Shown: positions 1 through 11,860 of the stretch, piece by piece
How positions within the stretch are numbered: the stretch's first letter is position 1
How the letters are laid out: every line of letters begins with the position of its first letter
NCBI GenBank assembly: GCA_029953675.1
Contig: JAMWBK010000005.1
Location: 2,437,001-2,501,000, forward strand
Origin: Rhodosorus marinus
Lineage: Eukaryota; Rhodophyta; Stylonematophyceae; Stylonematales; Stylonemataceae
Length of the DNA: 64,000 nt
Direction: 5' to 3'
The notes under the pieces: generated by a model
What the model saw: the letters and a program-made list of their open reading frames with translations, nothing else
What the model was told of the DNA's origin: nothing
Databases searched by the model: none
Made by a program: the position numbers and the translations under genes

Positions 1-681
1 GACCTCTAGAGCAGCGACAAAGACAAACATCTTGTTCCTGGGGTTAACACCTCTGAGAGATCCTCGTAGTCAACCTAATCTGAATATTGCTCGGTAGCAA
101 CATCCAGGTGAGCGTCCCAATCGTATCATGTCCTCTGTCTGATTTGCAACTTCCCCGTGGAGGTCTCAGATCACACATTGTCTCACGTCATGACGTCGTG
201 AGACTCTACGACCATAAGGAGTTTCATATCAGCGGTCGAAAACATGACGAAAAACGACGTGTCGCTTTCGTGACTGAAAACTCGATCAAAAGAGACTTAA
301 CGACCTGCAACATTGGCTAACGAATGGGGCCATAGCCGATTACGTCCATCTGACTGCTTTCGCAGTCGGGAGCAGGTTTGCGCATGGCTTTGGACCAGGA
401 GCTAGATGAGTATGTCTGCTCAAAACGAATTGTAGAATGCGATTCGGTCAAACTGCTTTCTGACATGTTTAGACGTGATTGTCTACTGATCACATTCCAG
501 CCATTGGTCGATCTGTGGTCGATCAACTGACTTTGATATCCATTTGGACCGTGTTTGCAAGCCTGGAATTTATGGTACGGATCAGGACGTCAGAATAGGC
601 AGTAGGGTCTTAAGAATTTTACAGTAGTGCAAGTTTTGGTGAAAAGAAGAAGTTCTCAAGCTCCTCTATCTTTGAACACAT
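1..681. other. No gene recognised; 3' flank of the GSK3 gene
   Basis: I see no conserved coding sequence here. The open frames are short and on opposite strands without recognisable motifs. The right-hand end should include the 3' untranslated region of the minus-strand GSK3 gene, whose stop codon lies at 682-684. Confidence 0.5.
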
Positions 682-2350
682 TCACGAATCCGATTTGTAC
701 ACGCCATATTTTGCAGAAAGCTTTTCAAAAACGTCCTTGGGAAGGATCTCGCTTGCCAGGTCCCCGCAGAACTTGAACTCCTCCTCAGACAAATCGAACA
801 ACGGAGGGAGTGGTTTTCCTGTACAGAAAATTTTCAGAGCATCCAGATGAGAATGTGAAATCCGCGCAAGCGCGAGCTCTAGAAATGGAGTTTGTGCAGG
901 GCAAAGAACTTCATTTCTAGAAGTAGCGAGGAGACTTCTTCCTCACCGTCAGGTAGTCTCGTGGCGGGGTCCCGCAATTCGTCAAAAAAGGGGTGGGCCA
1001 AGGATGCGACCGGGGTTAGTCTCTTCTTCGGATTGTATTGGAGCAAGTTCTTCACCAGGTCCACGGCCTCAGGACTCTGTCGGCTGCTGAATACTTTAGA
1101 CCACGGTTGAGCCTGTGCACATGGAAAATAGAAAGTGGAATTAGACGACAGTTACAGGCGCTTACACACACACAGTTCGATCCTAAAATCGCTCACCTTG
1201 ATCTGCGGAGACTTGAATTCTGTACAGTTACGGTTCATGGACTCTATCTCTTCCTTTGACGGAGTGCCGACGACTTTGATAATTTGAACTAGTTGATCGA
1301 CAAAAGACTCTCCAGGAAAGAGGGGTTTCCCGAGCATCAGCTCGGCCATCACGCAGCCCGCAGACCAAATGTCGATAGCAGCCGTGTAATCTGTGGCACC
1401 GAATATTAACTCTGGCGCTCTGTAGTAGCGAGAGCAGATGTACGATATGTTTGGTTCGTCCCGAACAAGAACCTTCGCACTGCCAAAATCACATAGTTTT
1501 AGTACCTGCGAGCGCCAAGCACAGAATTCATGGTAAGGTTTCACCCTTGGTTAGACCCACTGCTATTTCATTGATAGAACATCTCTCCGGCAGTTTAGTT
1601 ACCTGTGTCGGAGGATTCAATAGCAGGTTTTGAGGCTTGACATCTCTGTGACAGATACCAAGCGAGTGGATGTACATAAGGGCTCGTATCAGCTGATACA
1701 TATACAGTTTGGTGAAGATCATTGGTAGGTGCTTCTTCAACCGGCTGTGGTGCCGCGAAACTCGATATACAGTCTCCGGTATATACTCCAAAACTAGGTT
1801 TAAATACACCTCATCCGGCTGAAAAACAATGGACCACAAATACGATCAGCCAACCCGCACAGTTGAGAAAATTGGACCAAGCCAGAATTCGAAGGGAAAG
1901 CGAGGACATGCAACTTGCGATGCTCCGTTGAACGGTAGTACTCTGAGAAGGAACCAGAATACTATGTCGAATTCATGCAGTGGGTAAACTCCACGCCATT
2001 CTGAGTGCAGTACTTACCTTTTCGCCGCTAGAATAAAAACAGTGCTTCAACTGTACCACATTGGTATGCTCTAGCGTTCTCATAATCTGCAACTCCCGGT
2101 TTTTAAACCTCTTGTCCTGCAGGACTTTCTTGATAGCGACAGTTTCCCCGGTCTCTCCAACCGTCGCCTGGAAAACGACTCCGAACGATCCATTCCCAAT
2201 AACTCTCACCGCAGAATAGGATATCGTATCTTTTGGATCTGGTCCTTCCAACGATCGAGAGTCTCCTCCATCGCCTTCTCCAGTCTTTGCTTTATTGTTA
2301 CCTGCTTCCCCGCCTCCCCCCAGAACACCTTCTGCCTCTATTCCTGACAT
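682..2350 (-). CDS. GSK3: Glycogen synthase kinase 3 (shaggy-like) Ser/Thr kinase
   Basis: This encodes a proline-directed Ser/Thr kinase of the CMGC group that phosphorylates primed substrates in signalling and metabolism. Five exons on the minus strand keep phase: 2350-2018, 1818-1603, 1505-1197, 1112-947 and 818-682, giving about 386 residues, close to the usual GSK3 core. Visible motifs are the glycine loop GNGSFG (52-57), AIKK (72-75), [10 protein letters not shown] with the phosphate-binding Arg, HRDVKPQN (about 168), DFGSAK (about 189) and the activation-loop [10 protein letters not shown], whose preceding Tyr is the GSK3 autophosphorylation site. The first 40 residues are Gly- and acid-rich and not conserved. 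The start at 2350 is the first ATG; the frame is open further upstream but only with non-ATG codons. The C-terminal [12 protein letters not shown] is also GSK3-like. Confidence 0.95.
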
Positions 2351-4738
2351 CCTCCCAAACCAATGAACTCCCTCACCCCAACATGGAACCTTCTCCAAAC
2401 CTACAAACTACTCCTTCAAGCGCTTACCAGGCGACCCACAAACCCCACCCTCCAGGTTCCCCCCGCCTTACCTACCAACAGAACCACCCAACCAAAACAC
2501 TCATGGGAAAATACCCATTTTCATATGGTCACTATAGCCGCTTCCTTTCTCTCTTCTACCCAACCTTCCCCTAACCACAACGCCTCCCCATACAATAGCG
2601 ACTTCAATCGTGTCCTTCCCCCTTCAATCCCATCAAGTCAACAGCTTCCCATCCTCCCCAACCGTAAGGCCTTCCGCCTTCCCCCTCAAAAACTAACCCA
2701 TTCCAAAAGAAAAAAAATTTGCCCAATAAAATTCAACCCTGTCTCACCCTCAGGGGCCCCCCCCCCCCCTTTTCGTCTTCGTAAAAAAAAATCCGGCTAA
2801 TGAGCAAATAATGAAAAACTACATTCAAGGGCTCAAATTTAATAGAACCTTCGAACTTGAAACCCCATCCCATCCCAGACGGACTAAAAACCGCTACCAC
2901 CCCAAAAAGTCTAAGGAGGAAAATTGAAATAGAACCGTACTCGCTTGTTGCACCGAAGTTTCAACATGGCCATGTCCAAGGGCAAACTTTGATGAGTACC
3001 ACCCCCAAAAAGACAAAACTAGAACATCACGTCGAATTTCTTAGAGTATATATTGATACAAAATTTACATCGCCATATTGGAATTCCAATTGTTGGGCGT
3101 GGAGTCGTGACAGTTGGAGAGAGACCTGGCTGATGACCGCATAGGCTACTTTATCAGATAAATTGTACTTAGATGTACTAGTCCTATCGAGCTATCCGAA
3201 AATAATCCTAATTCAATATTTATCTAGGGTATGATAGTGGCTAACAGATCAATCTTGTAGAGGAAAGCGCCATTTGAGTGACCTAGTCTGGGTATAAATA
3301 GGTCACGTTGGTAGTATGTGATGAGGGAAGTAAAACGGAGAGTCAGAGCGAAGAGTACTAGGGATCTATTGAGAAAGCACCCTGAGGGGTGGTTAGTGCT
3401 ATTCACCGGAGTCATTATCTCAAAACATATTATCTATATAGTTTCTACGGTTGGCCGATCACGATTTCAAGAACTGTGCCGATTGTGCTAATTTAGATCC
3501 GATCCGTTGGGGTGCGAACAAAATTGGCTGAATCTTTAATTTAGATCCTACGATACCAAATATTGTATCTGACTTATGAAGGGAGGCTTAGGTTTTGCGT
3601 ATTATGTTGTTTCACACAAATTAAAGAATTGCATCGTGAATAAGATTGTTCTGGCTATTTTTGCGCAATTGCCCATGTCCCCTTCAAAAAAAAAATACTC
3701 TCAGGGAGGTAAATTCTGTTGGCTCAGTTTTTATATAAATTCCAAGACTCGCCCAAAACTCCTCGCAGATATGTAAACATGCCTTTTTCGATAAAATTGA
3801 GAAGATCGCAAGGGACAAAGTTCAATCTGGTCCCTCAGCCGGCCTTTACCAACTTCTAAGCCAACTTTCATGTCTCCCTTTTTTGCATTGCACGTTTGGT
3901 GGATCAAACCTGTTTTCGTAGAAAACATCAGTAATCTAGTTCATACGTCGCGAACGAGGGCAGAACCCCACAATTATAGTACGTTGAAGTACAGCTAGGT
4001 CCAAATTTAGATGCAAGAGCTTGCTTACTATAGGCCTACCAATGTCCTGACCCAAGCCCGGATCTCACGTTTGCTTTTATTCACCCTTAATAATATGTTG
4101 CCGCCTTGTTTTTGTTTCAAAATTTGGGCTCCTATTCTTTCTAGATTTCGTAACTCTAGATCAACGCTCGCACAGAAGACTGTTGACGCACGAGCCAAGA
4201 CGTGTTGATGTTGGTCAACGGAGAGATTCTTCACAACAATGATATCATGTTGTCACGTAGATACGTAAATGCACTATCCTGGTTTGCCAGGCATTCACGG
4301 GACCGTGGATCAGCCCTTCTCCGAACTTGCGCCTGCTGTGGACTTGTACCAAATCTGCTTTGGACAAGAGAGGGTTGAGTCCAACCGTAGATAAGCAACA
4401 TCCTCGCCAACATGGACTACAATGCATCGGTTAGTGTCAACGACGATCGTCAATTGTGGTCCGCGTTTGATGACTCCTGGCTGCTCTTGATGCGTTGCGT
4501 CCCGTAAACGGTTTCGTAAACACAAGAAAATCCCAATTCCGCGGAGTCCACCCCAATGTGTTGTCCTGCGCCACGCTTCTCATGAAAACGAGCGGCTACT
4601 AACGAGGGATGTGCACAACTTTCATGCCGCATCTCCGGGGAAGCCTGTACGTCAGGGTCTACATGTGAGCTTGACATTTGTCCTAGTTCTTCGATATCTT
4701 CGAGAACGAGGGCTGTGTACTAACTCAGATGGCGAGCA
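2351..4738. other. Intergenic; C/A-rich GSK3 leader then unannotated DNA
   Basis: From about 2351 to 2800 the + strand is strongly C/A-rich, so the leader of the minus-strand GSK3 gene is G/T-rich on its own coding strand. A long C run lies near 2758-2769 and an A run near 2788. From 2800 to 4738 I see only short open frames with no conserved motif. The final part is upstream of the divergently transcribed methyltransferase gene. Confidence 0.45.
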
Positions 4739-6122
4739 ATGGACGACGAGAGCGAGCAGAAGCATTTTCGAAGAGTTTTGAAGTCTTTTCGGGCTTACGA
4801 GACTTATTCGCTGAATCTGATTGAGCAGAAGAAGAAGTATGTCCGTGAGGTCCCGAAGGAGGTGCGTTCATGCAGCCCAAAAGCCGAACTTGTCAGCTGG
4901 GCAGCTCTGAAGACTGACGAAACGATCTCTTCCCTGTGCACATGCTAGGATCAGGAACTGGTTAAAAAGCTGGCAGCTCGATTGAATCGGTCAGAGGAGG
5001 CAATAAAAACGAACGCGCAGTTTATCGGCAAGGTTCTCGCACCCAAGATTTTGTTCTCAAATGCTAACGAAATTGGACCAAATTCCAATGGGGCCGATGT
5101 CGGCGGGAGCAACGGATTGTCCCTGAGTGATGTTGACCGCGTCCGCACGGTCTTGAAACAGATCGCAAGAGAGTGGAGTGAAGCAGGGAATCTAGAAAGA
5201 CACCAGTCGTTCCAACCTCTTATCGATGTCATCCAGCGGCACTTTGGGAAAACGCCGGTGAGCGATCTAAAGAACATCAGAATATTAGTCCCGGGCGCGG
5301 GTCTTGCCAGACTTCCTTGGGAGCTAGCGAGGTTAGGATACACAGTCCAGGTGAGTGCCCATCAAGATCTTGGTGTAAAAACTGATATCTGAGCAATGCA
5401 AGTATATTCAATCCATCGCGTGCAGGGCAACGATTTTTCCTACTACCACTTGCTGGTCGCCAACTACATCCTGAATTTCGCGCATGGAGATGCCCCAGCA
5501 GACATGAACGCTGGCAATGGAAGCACCCCAAAGAGTATTGTCTATCCATATATTCACCAGACCAATAACGTCGTACGGGAAGAGAACCAGTTCCTCGCTG
5601 TGGGAGTCCCAGATGTGAACCCTCGACAACTGCCAACGACGGGAGCAGAGTTCAGCATGATCGGTGGCGAGTTTGTAGATGTATGTCCACGCTGGGAATT
5701 GGTCGAGAGAACTGAGACAAGGTAGCCTTTTTGCGCATGTAGGAACTAATTATCGTGCACCGTGTTCTGTTCCTTCCTCGTAGGTTTACGCGGATCAGAA
5801 CGAAAGCTGGGATTGCGTCTGTACCTGCTTCTTCATTGACACTGCTCGAAATGTTGTGCAGTATATACGAACAATCAAGAATCTCCTGAGGCCTGGTGGA
5901 ATCTGGGCAAACCTAGGACCATTGTTATACCACTACGCGGACATGTTCAATGAGAACTCGATCGAGCTGACGCTAGAGGAGGTGCTCCAAGTCACCGCTG
6001 ATCTGGGGCTTGAGATCATACAGAATGGTTATCGACGGTGCGCGTATTCAAGTGACCAGCAGTCCATGTTTAAGGTCGAGTATGACTGCCTGTTTTTCCT
6101 GGCGAGAAAGCCTGTACAATAA
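4739..6122 (+). CDS. CARNMT1: Carnosine N-methyltransferase (N2227 family)
   Basis: This is a SAM-dependent methyltransferase of the N2227/CARNMT1 family, whose known members methylate the imidazole of carnosine or anserine-type dipeptides. Four exons keep phase: 4739-4861, 4949-5350, 5426-5680 and 5784-6122, giving about 372 residues. The signature LVPGAGLARLPWELARLGY (about 154-172) is the SAM-binding loop, and the next exon opens with GNDFSYYHLLVANYILN, the family's conserved aromatic segment. DTARNVVQYI and LLRPGGIWANLGPLLYHY follow as in other members. The start is the first ATG in frame; a second ATG 10 nt upstream is out of frame. The stop lies inside an AATAAA-like A run. The real substrate in an alga or protist that may lack carnosine is open. 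Confidence 0.92.
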
Positions 6123-6340
6123 AAAAAAATTCTTGTAAGAACAGATTGAGGATGAGAAACAGCTGCCGCCGGGGACTAGCAAACCACAGACTTGTTTCAA
6201 GCTTATAAGTTTAATAGAGTGACTAATCAATCCTCCTTCAATAACCCTGCGAGGGACTGCAATACGATCGCTGTGCACAGAAGAACATACTCTCATCCGT
6301 CCGTAGGGAAGCCTTGCAATAATCGCACGATCTGGCCCCG

Positions 6341-7759
6341 TTACATTCCAGCGACACCGACAATAGTCCTCAGCGGCATTCGCTCAATTGAATCAAGCGC
6401 CGCTGGAAGTCTGCTTAGTGGTACCTGCGCATATGGAAGATATGCGATCACCACCTCTTAGAAAAGAAATTCGAGGTTTCTCTCAAGGGCAGTATACTGC
6501 TTCGTGCGTGCTCACCGTTCTAGATAAAGTCATGAGTTCTCCCGACGCATGCATTTCTGCAATATCCTCGATCATCTTCACCTTCTCCGCGGCCGAGGCT
6601 TTGCTCATCCAGTTTGTTAGCGAAAACTCGCTCCCAAGGTTCTGAATTTTTGGTTACAAATAGAAACGAAAAATTCACGTCAGATGGTTAGCCTCCAGCC
6701 GTAGTTTCCCACGCCACTATTCTCTGTGGCGAACTCACACTTCCTCCGGCTTGACCCTTAACCGTAACGACATTCTTCTCCCCGCCTACAACCTTTGCCA
6801 TAAACTTGCCGCTCTTAGCCCCCTTTTCGATTTCAGGAAAAGCGAAAACAGCACTTCAGGATCCTCCAGATTGCATTGACGAGAACGAGCACAGCTGTGC
6901 CGTGTCATGATTCACGGCGTGAGGCAGGTCTTACGCTGGTATTCACGGCCAAGCCGATCTTCCCTATGTCTTGGATCAGGGCTTCAAGTGAAGCTGTTGG
7001 GAAGTCCTCATCAACAACAATTTCAGCGCCTAGGTACTTCAATCCCTCAACTACTGGAGCGAAGGCAGGTAATCCAGCGCTCACAATACAAATCGACTTT
7101 AGATCCTTTGCGGACGCCATCTGCACTAGGGATTGTCCGGCTGCGGTTTCAGCCCCGTTGATGATGATCGCGTTCTTCGGTTTGTAATCAGCCAGTATCC
7201 GATGCGCCGTAAACGGACCGCTCCAAAGCGTCGCTGCTTGTTCCATCTTTAAAGATTCTGGTATTGCTGCGACATCCGATGAAGCAAGCACGCCTTCCTC
7301 TCGCCAGGTTCCGAGTCCTGGCTGTTGAATCAAAACCAGTAACACAAGGTCAGGCGACCCACGCAGATAGACTCGCAGCTATTCGACATATGCGCAAACT
7401 ATACCTTAATCGGGATCACTCTGTCTCCCTCTTTCAAGTTCTTAACACCGGCACCTAGCTTCTTTACTAATGCAACCCCAGAGCTTCCAACAACGCCCCC
7501 ATCAGCTACATTATCATACGGAGACTCACCGCAGGCTTGGAAAGAGACCAAGACCTCTGAAGCCGCAAGCTAGTTATTGCGAATCAATCGACAAAAGACG
7601 TCGAATGGCGTTCAGAAAAATCCAACACCAGCCAGCTGAAACAAGTTTTGGACAGCAAACCTTTTCAGGTATCTTCAACTTGGTAGCTTTGAATCCCTCC
7701 TTGGAGCTCGCAATGGCGAGCGAGCTCAAAGACCTTCTCCCAATCAACCGAGCTGCCAT
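6341..7759 (-). CDS. MECR: Mitochondrial 2-enoyl-thioester reductase-like MDR protein
   Basis: This is a zinc-free medium-chain dehydrogenase/reductase, closest in layout to MECR/ETR1, which reduces trans-2-enoyl-ACP in mitochondrial fatty-acid synthesis. The exons I read are 7759-7661, 7554-7405, 7321-6935, about 6813-6739, 6641-6516 and 6424-6341, giving about 306 residues. The N-terminus MAARLIGRRSLSSLAIASS looks like a mitochondrial presequence. Motifs are KNLKEGDRVIP, REEGV, MEQAATLWSGPFTAHRIL, a nucleotide-binding segment containing NGAETAAGQSLVQMA, NWMSKASAAEK and, near the C-terminus, VPLSRLPAALDSIE. The acceptor of exon 4 is uncertain: 6813 or 6822 both keep phase. It faces the methyltransferase gene tail to tail, 218 nt apart. 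A quinone reductase of the same superfamily is the alternative. Confidence 0.82.
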
Positions 7760-10700
7760 CTCAACAAGACACTATCAGGTTCCCTCAAAAAAGTCAAGTT
7801 CTTAACAAAATAAGATAAAAAAAGAACGGAAAGAAAAGAAGAAAAACAACTCGCTCAAAACTCCCAACAAACACGCAGCCCACTTCCTCCTTTTAATCCA
7901 ACCCAGCTCCTACCAAGAGCAAAAACAGATCAAAGCCTCAACCACGACTCTATACTTCAACTCGTCTCCATCCTCGCCCTCAAAAATCTCTACAAGTATT
8001 CAAATAAGTGCATCAAAGCAAACAAGCAAAACTTTCTCAAAATCCAGAGTAGTCACACGCTCAAACACAGCTCTCCATCATCTTCGTCAATACTGCCAAA
8101 ACAGTAGCGGCAGAGCCACACTCGATGAGCATTGCCCAGAAAATGATACCGATCATCTAACCTAAACGTATTTAAAGGCACTTTATACACTATATATATC
8201 GCAATATTTCCAATAAATTATATACTTAACAATTAAACTGTATAAATGATAAGGTACTCGAAGAATGGGTTTCCTCGAACAACTGGATACGGGAGAGTGT
8301 TCGTCGTCTTGAGCCATAGTGTAGGCAGTGCACCGTGTTGGGTTCTCTATGTTTTTGGTAAAGGATTCTCGAATCGCGTTATCCCGCGAGGGAGAGATTG
8401 AAAACCGTGCGCCTGCGGCTTCCGTTGGTGCCACTGTTAGTTTGTGGCTGTATGTCGTGGTATTCGAAGCCACATAATTTTAACTTTTTGCCCGAACTAG
8501 TGAGGATTTTTTTGCACGGAAGAATTCTCATCCTCCAGTCGGACTCAGCCCTGCGGCCCAGAAAAGCTAGATCAGCTCTTCTGTATCTTGTCCGATGCAC
8601 TCTGAACTTGTCTGGCTCTCCATCCGCTCTGGAGTCAGAAACTGTCGTCCGTTGTAGAACAGGATTTTACGTCCAATGAGGCAACGAAGCAAAAGCCATT
8701 CCGTCCGTACTCACGCAACAATGTCCAATTCGAGTCTCGAAGCGAAGCTCAACGCTAAGCTCAACGTGAGAGCGACTCGTTCCGATACGTGGACCGTACG
8801 CAGAGCAATCGTGCACAAATGGACACGCCAAGGAAACACGTATGGTTTTGTAATCTTGAGTGGGTATCCAGCAAGGCAGCGGTGTCTGTCTCGCTTTTTC
8901 GTCGCGAATGAAGAAGCATGTGCTCACTCGCGGGAAACACAAGCAAGCTCAGAGTTTTCCGGCATGTTTTGATCACTTCTGAACAGCCAGAGCCAATACA
9001 CACAGTCCGTTCTCGACATTGCTGTTGTTTTTTCAGTCTCGTCAAAGGCCTTCGAAAGATACGCGGTCAAAAATTTGGGACACGAAGTTTCTAATCGCGA
9101 CCAAGAAAAGGGCTCTATCGCCGGACAAGTCACGATTTCCGCAAACCATGTCGGATCACAATGAAACCGAGGTTGCAACCAAACACTTCGACTTGACCAC
9201 CGGAGAATCCGTTTTCGAGACATTTTTTTTTTGATTGCGACAAATGTTCACCTGGGAATGGCTTTCTGGTTCATGTTTTTACAGGTCAAGGAAAACGTTC
9301 GAATCGTAATCCAGTGGCGCTCGTTGTCCATAGCTTCGCATGCTATGAGAATACAAAGCAAACGCTCATGCTCAGTTTATCCGGGAACTACCAGAGTGGG
9401 TGGTTCACCAAGGAATGGTTCAAGACCTTTGCTTGAGGACAGGATGTGCACCGAATTCCACAATCTGGATTAAATTCTATGAAGAATTCGACTTGTCTAG
9501 TATATATATACATCCACTTCGACAGATGAGGATCCCCTGAAAAGCAACTGCTCATCGAAACCGATCATGTTGACTTCAACATGGCAGTGGCGGCTAAGAG
9601 AAACTGCTGCAAGGCGAGAAACCCTCATGCTTACATGTTCTCTCGCGAATTAGCGCAACGATAGTCGACACGGCTGCTGGATCAAGAGCTTCTTTGGGAA
9701 ACTAAACGAACCCACATAAAAGACACTGCGCAATCCACCCGACTCCCTCGTTTCCCACTGCTTCAAAAAAATCTGGAAAAACATCTATGATTGTCTATTG
9801 AATTCGGGTGCCCAACGGGACTCACTCTTGACCTCAGAGAGAGAATGTCGTCACACCAAAAGGATTTCTACAAAGAAAAACAAAAACTCTTACAGTCCAA
9901 AAACGAGAAAAATCGGTACATCCGGTGTCTACGAGAAAATTAGTAAAAAGCAGATCATGTCATATATTTATGTACTTAAATGCAATATGGTAGGAGGCCA
10001 CCGACCTCGAGAAAATGTGGGAATGCTGTTTAAGAACAAAACAAAACAAAAATTCATTGGTGTTGACACCCATACCTGTCTAAATTCTCCTGAATTTCAA
10101 ACCCCCCGAGTTACTTCGCGAAAAAGTACTATCCATACGAAGAATTTTTTTGGGAACCCCACATACTGACAAAGAAAGCACCGCTGAAGAAAGAAATATT
10201 TGTGCTTTTCTATATTCGCCCGGCTCGCTGACCCGGTTCGGTGACTCCAACATTAAGATTTGTAAGGCCAGGTGGGTGCTCCTTCAGAGGCTCAACGGGG
10301 AAAAGCAATATTAGTAACTTATATTGTTAGTATATATTTCTAGTGCGAATACAACGTAAATGGACAAAACTCTTTGAATATATCAAGTACTACATCGAAT
10401 AAATCCTCGATACATACAAATGCAGTTTGGAATTAAATATGATTACATTTGAAAAAGGCATCGGTTCTTCCATAAACTTCTGTACTAATCACCGTGTGGT
10501 CTCAGAATACCTGTTTGTATTCTGGACATTTATTGGGCCAGTAAGCCCCCCCTTTCGGAGAACTAACCAGCTCATGAATAAAACTCAGCACGAAGTGTAT
10601 GTAGTGTAAATTTATGTAAGAAAAAAATCAGTGTTCATTCGCAACCCCACGCCGCAAAATGTATTTGGAGCAGCAAGAGGAGGGGGGGCAAGATTTTCAA

Positions 10701-11860
10701 CGTTCTCTTGCCAAAGACCCCGAAACGCCAGTCATCAAATTGAGACCTAGACAACAGTTTAGTTTGTAAGGAACGAAAAGGTGAAACTGGAGCTTGTAAC
10801 TCCGCCGGACCAGATACTTGAAAAATCTAACAGCAAGTGAGCTCCAGAATGTCTAGACACCAAACCCCCCCCAGCGACCCTCCAAAAATTTCAAAATGTT
10901 GGTAATCTTGTAAAAATATATATAAGCAGCAGCGACAGTTGGGGGTCGAAGAGAAACTTCAAACCGGATCTCCTTCCCCCCCCTCCCAAGTCGATGTCTT
11001 CGGTATTAGGTACAGAACGTCAATTTCTGACGAAGATTGAGTACCGCGCAACCCGTCCGAATATGTCGTTTTCCTCGATGAAGGTTGGAATTCAAGGCCA
11101 AGGTCGTGAGAGCTTAGCTCTCCCGACCTTGGGGAAGGGGGGGGGTGTGTGGGGATGTTAGGGGCACATTGTGAGGTTGCCTAGCGAGTTCTTCACACAC
11201 GACGTAGTTCGCCTCCAGGAGCGTGTTACTAAAAATTCTACTACTAAAGAAAGGAAACCAAATCTTAGAAACCAGAAGAAAAATGTATAAAAAACGTTTC
11301 TTCACGATTCGTGTTTTTGGAAAAGATTTAACACAATATCGCAGAATGTCATCATTTATTATTTTTGCTCGACTTATTTTGAAAAGCTTTTCTGGCCTGG
11401 CCAATGTTCCCGTTCCGAGGTTTTTCTTCAAAAATTCCTGATAGCAATCTCTGTTTTAAAAGAAGAAAACAAGTGAAATATGAAGTGCCGTACTGGGGAA
11501 AAGGCGGTTTGTGGGGTCTCAAGTTGTGGGGGGGGGAGGGAGAGGATGAGCAAGAGAGAGTCCTCTGTTTGGAGAGAGAGGCACTTGTTAGGGTTAAGTA
11601 TGATGATATAGACATCTATGGAGAGGATTGAGTCATATGATGGGTTTTTGGGGATTGAACGTGGTAGTTTGTGAGGGGGATATTGGAAGGGTTTGTAAGA
11701 GGTTTTGGTGAGGAATATAATCAAGGTTCTCTTCTTAAGGATTAGGATTTAGTCTCGTGGAGATGGTAGTAATGGACTGAGGTGGGTGTGATTGTGTTGA
11801 GGGGGAGGGTGTCGGGGGTTAGTGCTGAGGGGGGATTGGGGAAAGTGTTTTGTGAGAAGG
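7760..11860. other. Gene-poor 4.1-kb block
   Basis: I recognise no gene. From 7800 to about 8060 the + strand is A/C-rich, which is the T/G-rich leader of the minus-strand reductase. The middle (8180-11100) has AT-rich patches, including TATATATA near 8191 and 9500, and only short, unconserved open frames. From about 11500 to 11860 the sequence turns G/T-rich with G runs (11530-11538, 11800), the leader of the next plus-strand gene. Degenerate transposon DNA is possible but I cannot show it. Confidence 0.4.

Noticed and set aside
9798-10169. 123-codon plus-strand frame
   Set aside because: Very Lys/Thr/Asn-rich in AT-rich DNA without motif; likely chance.
10200-10260. tRNA-like GGTTCG-containing segment
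   Set aside because: No acceptor stem, D-arm or anticodon arm could be folded around it.
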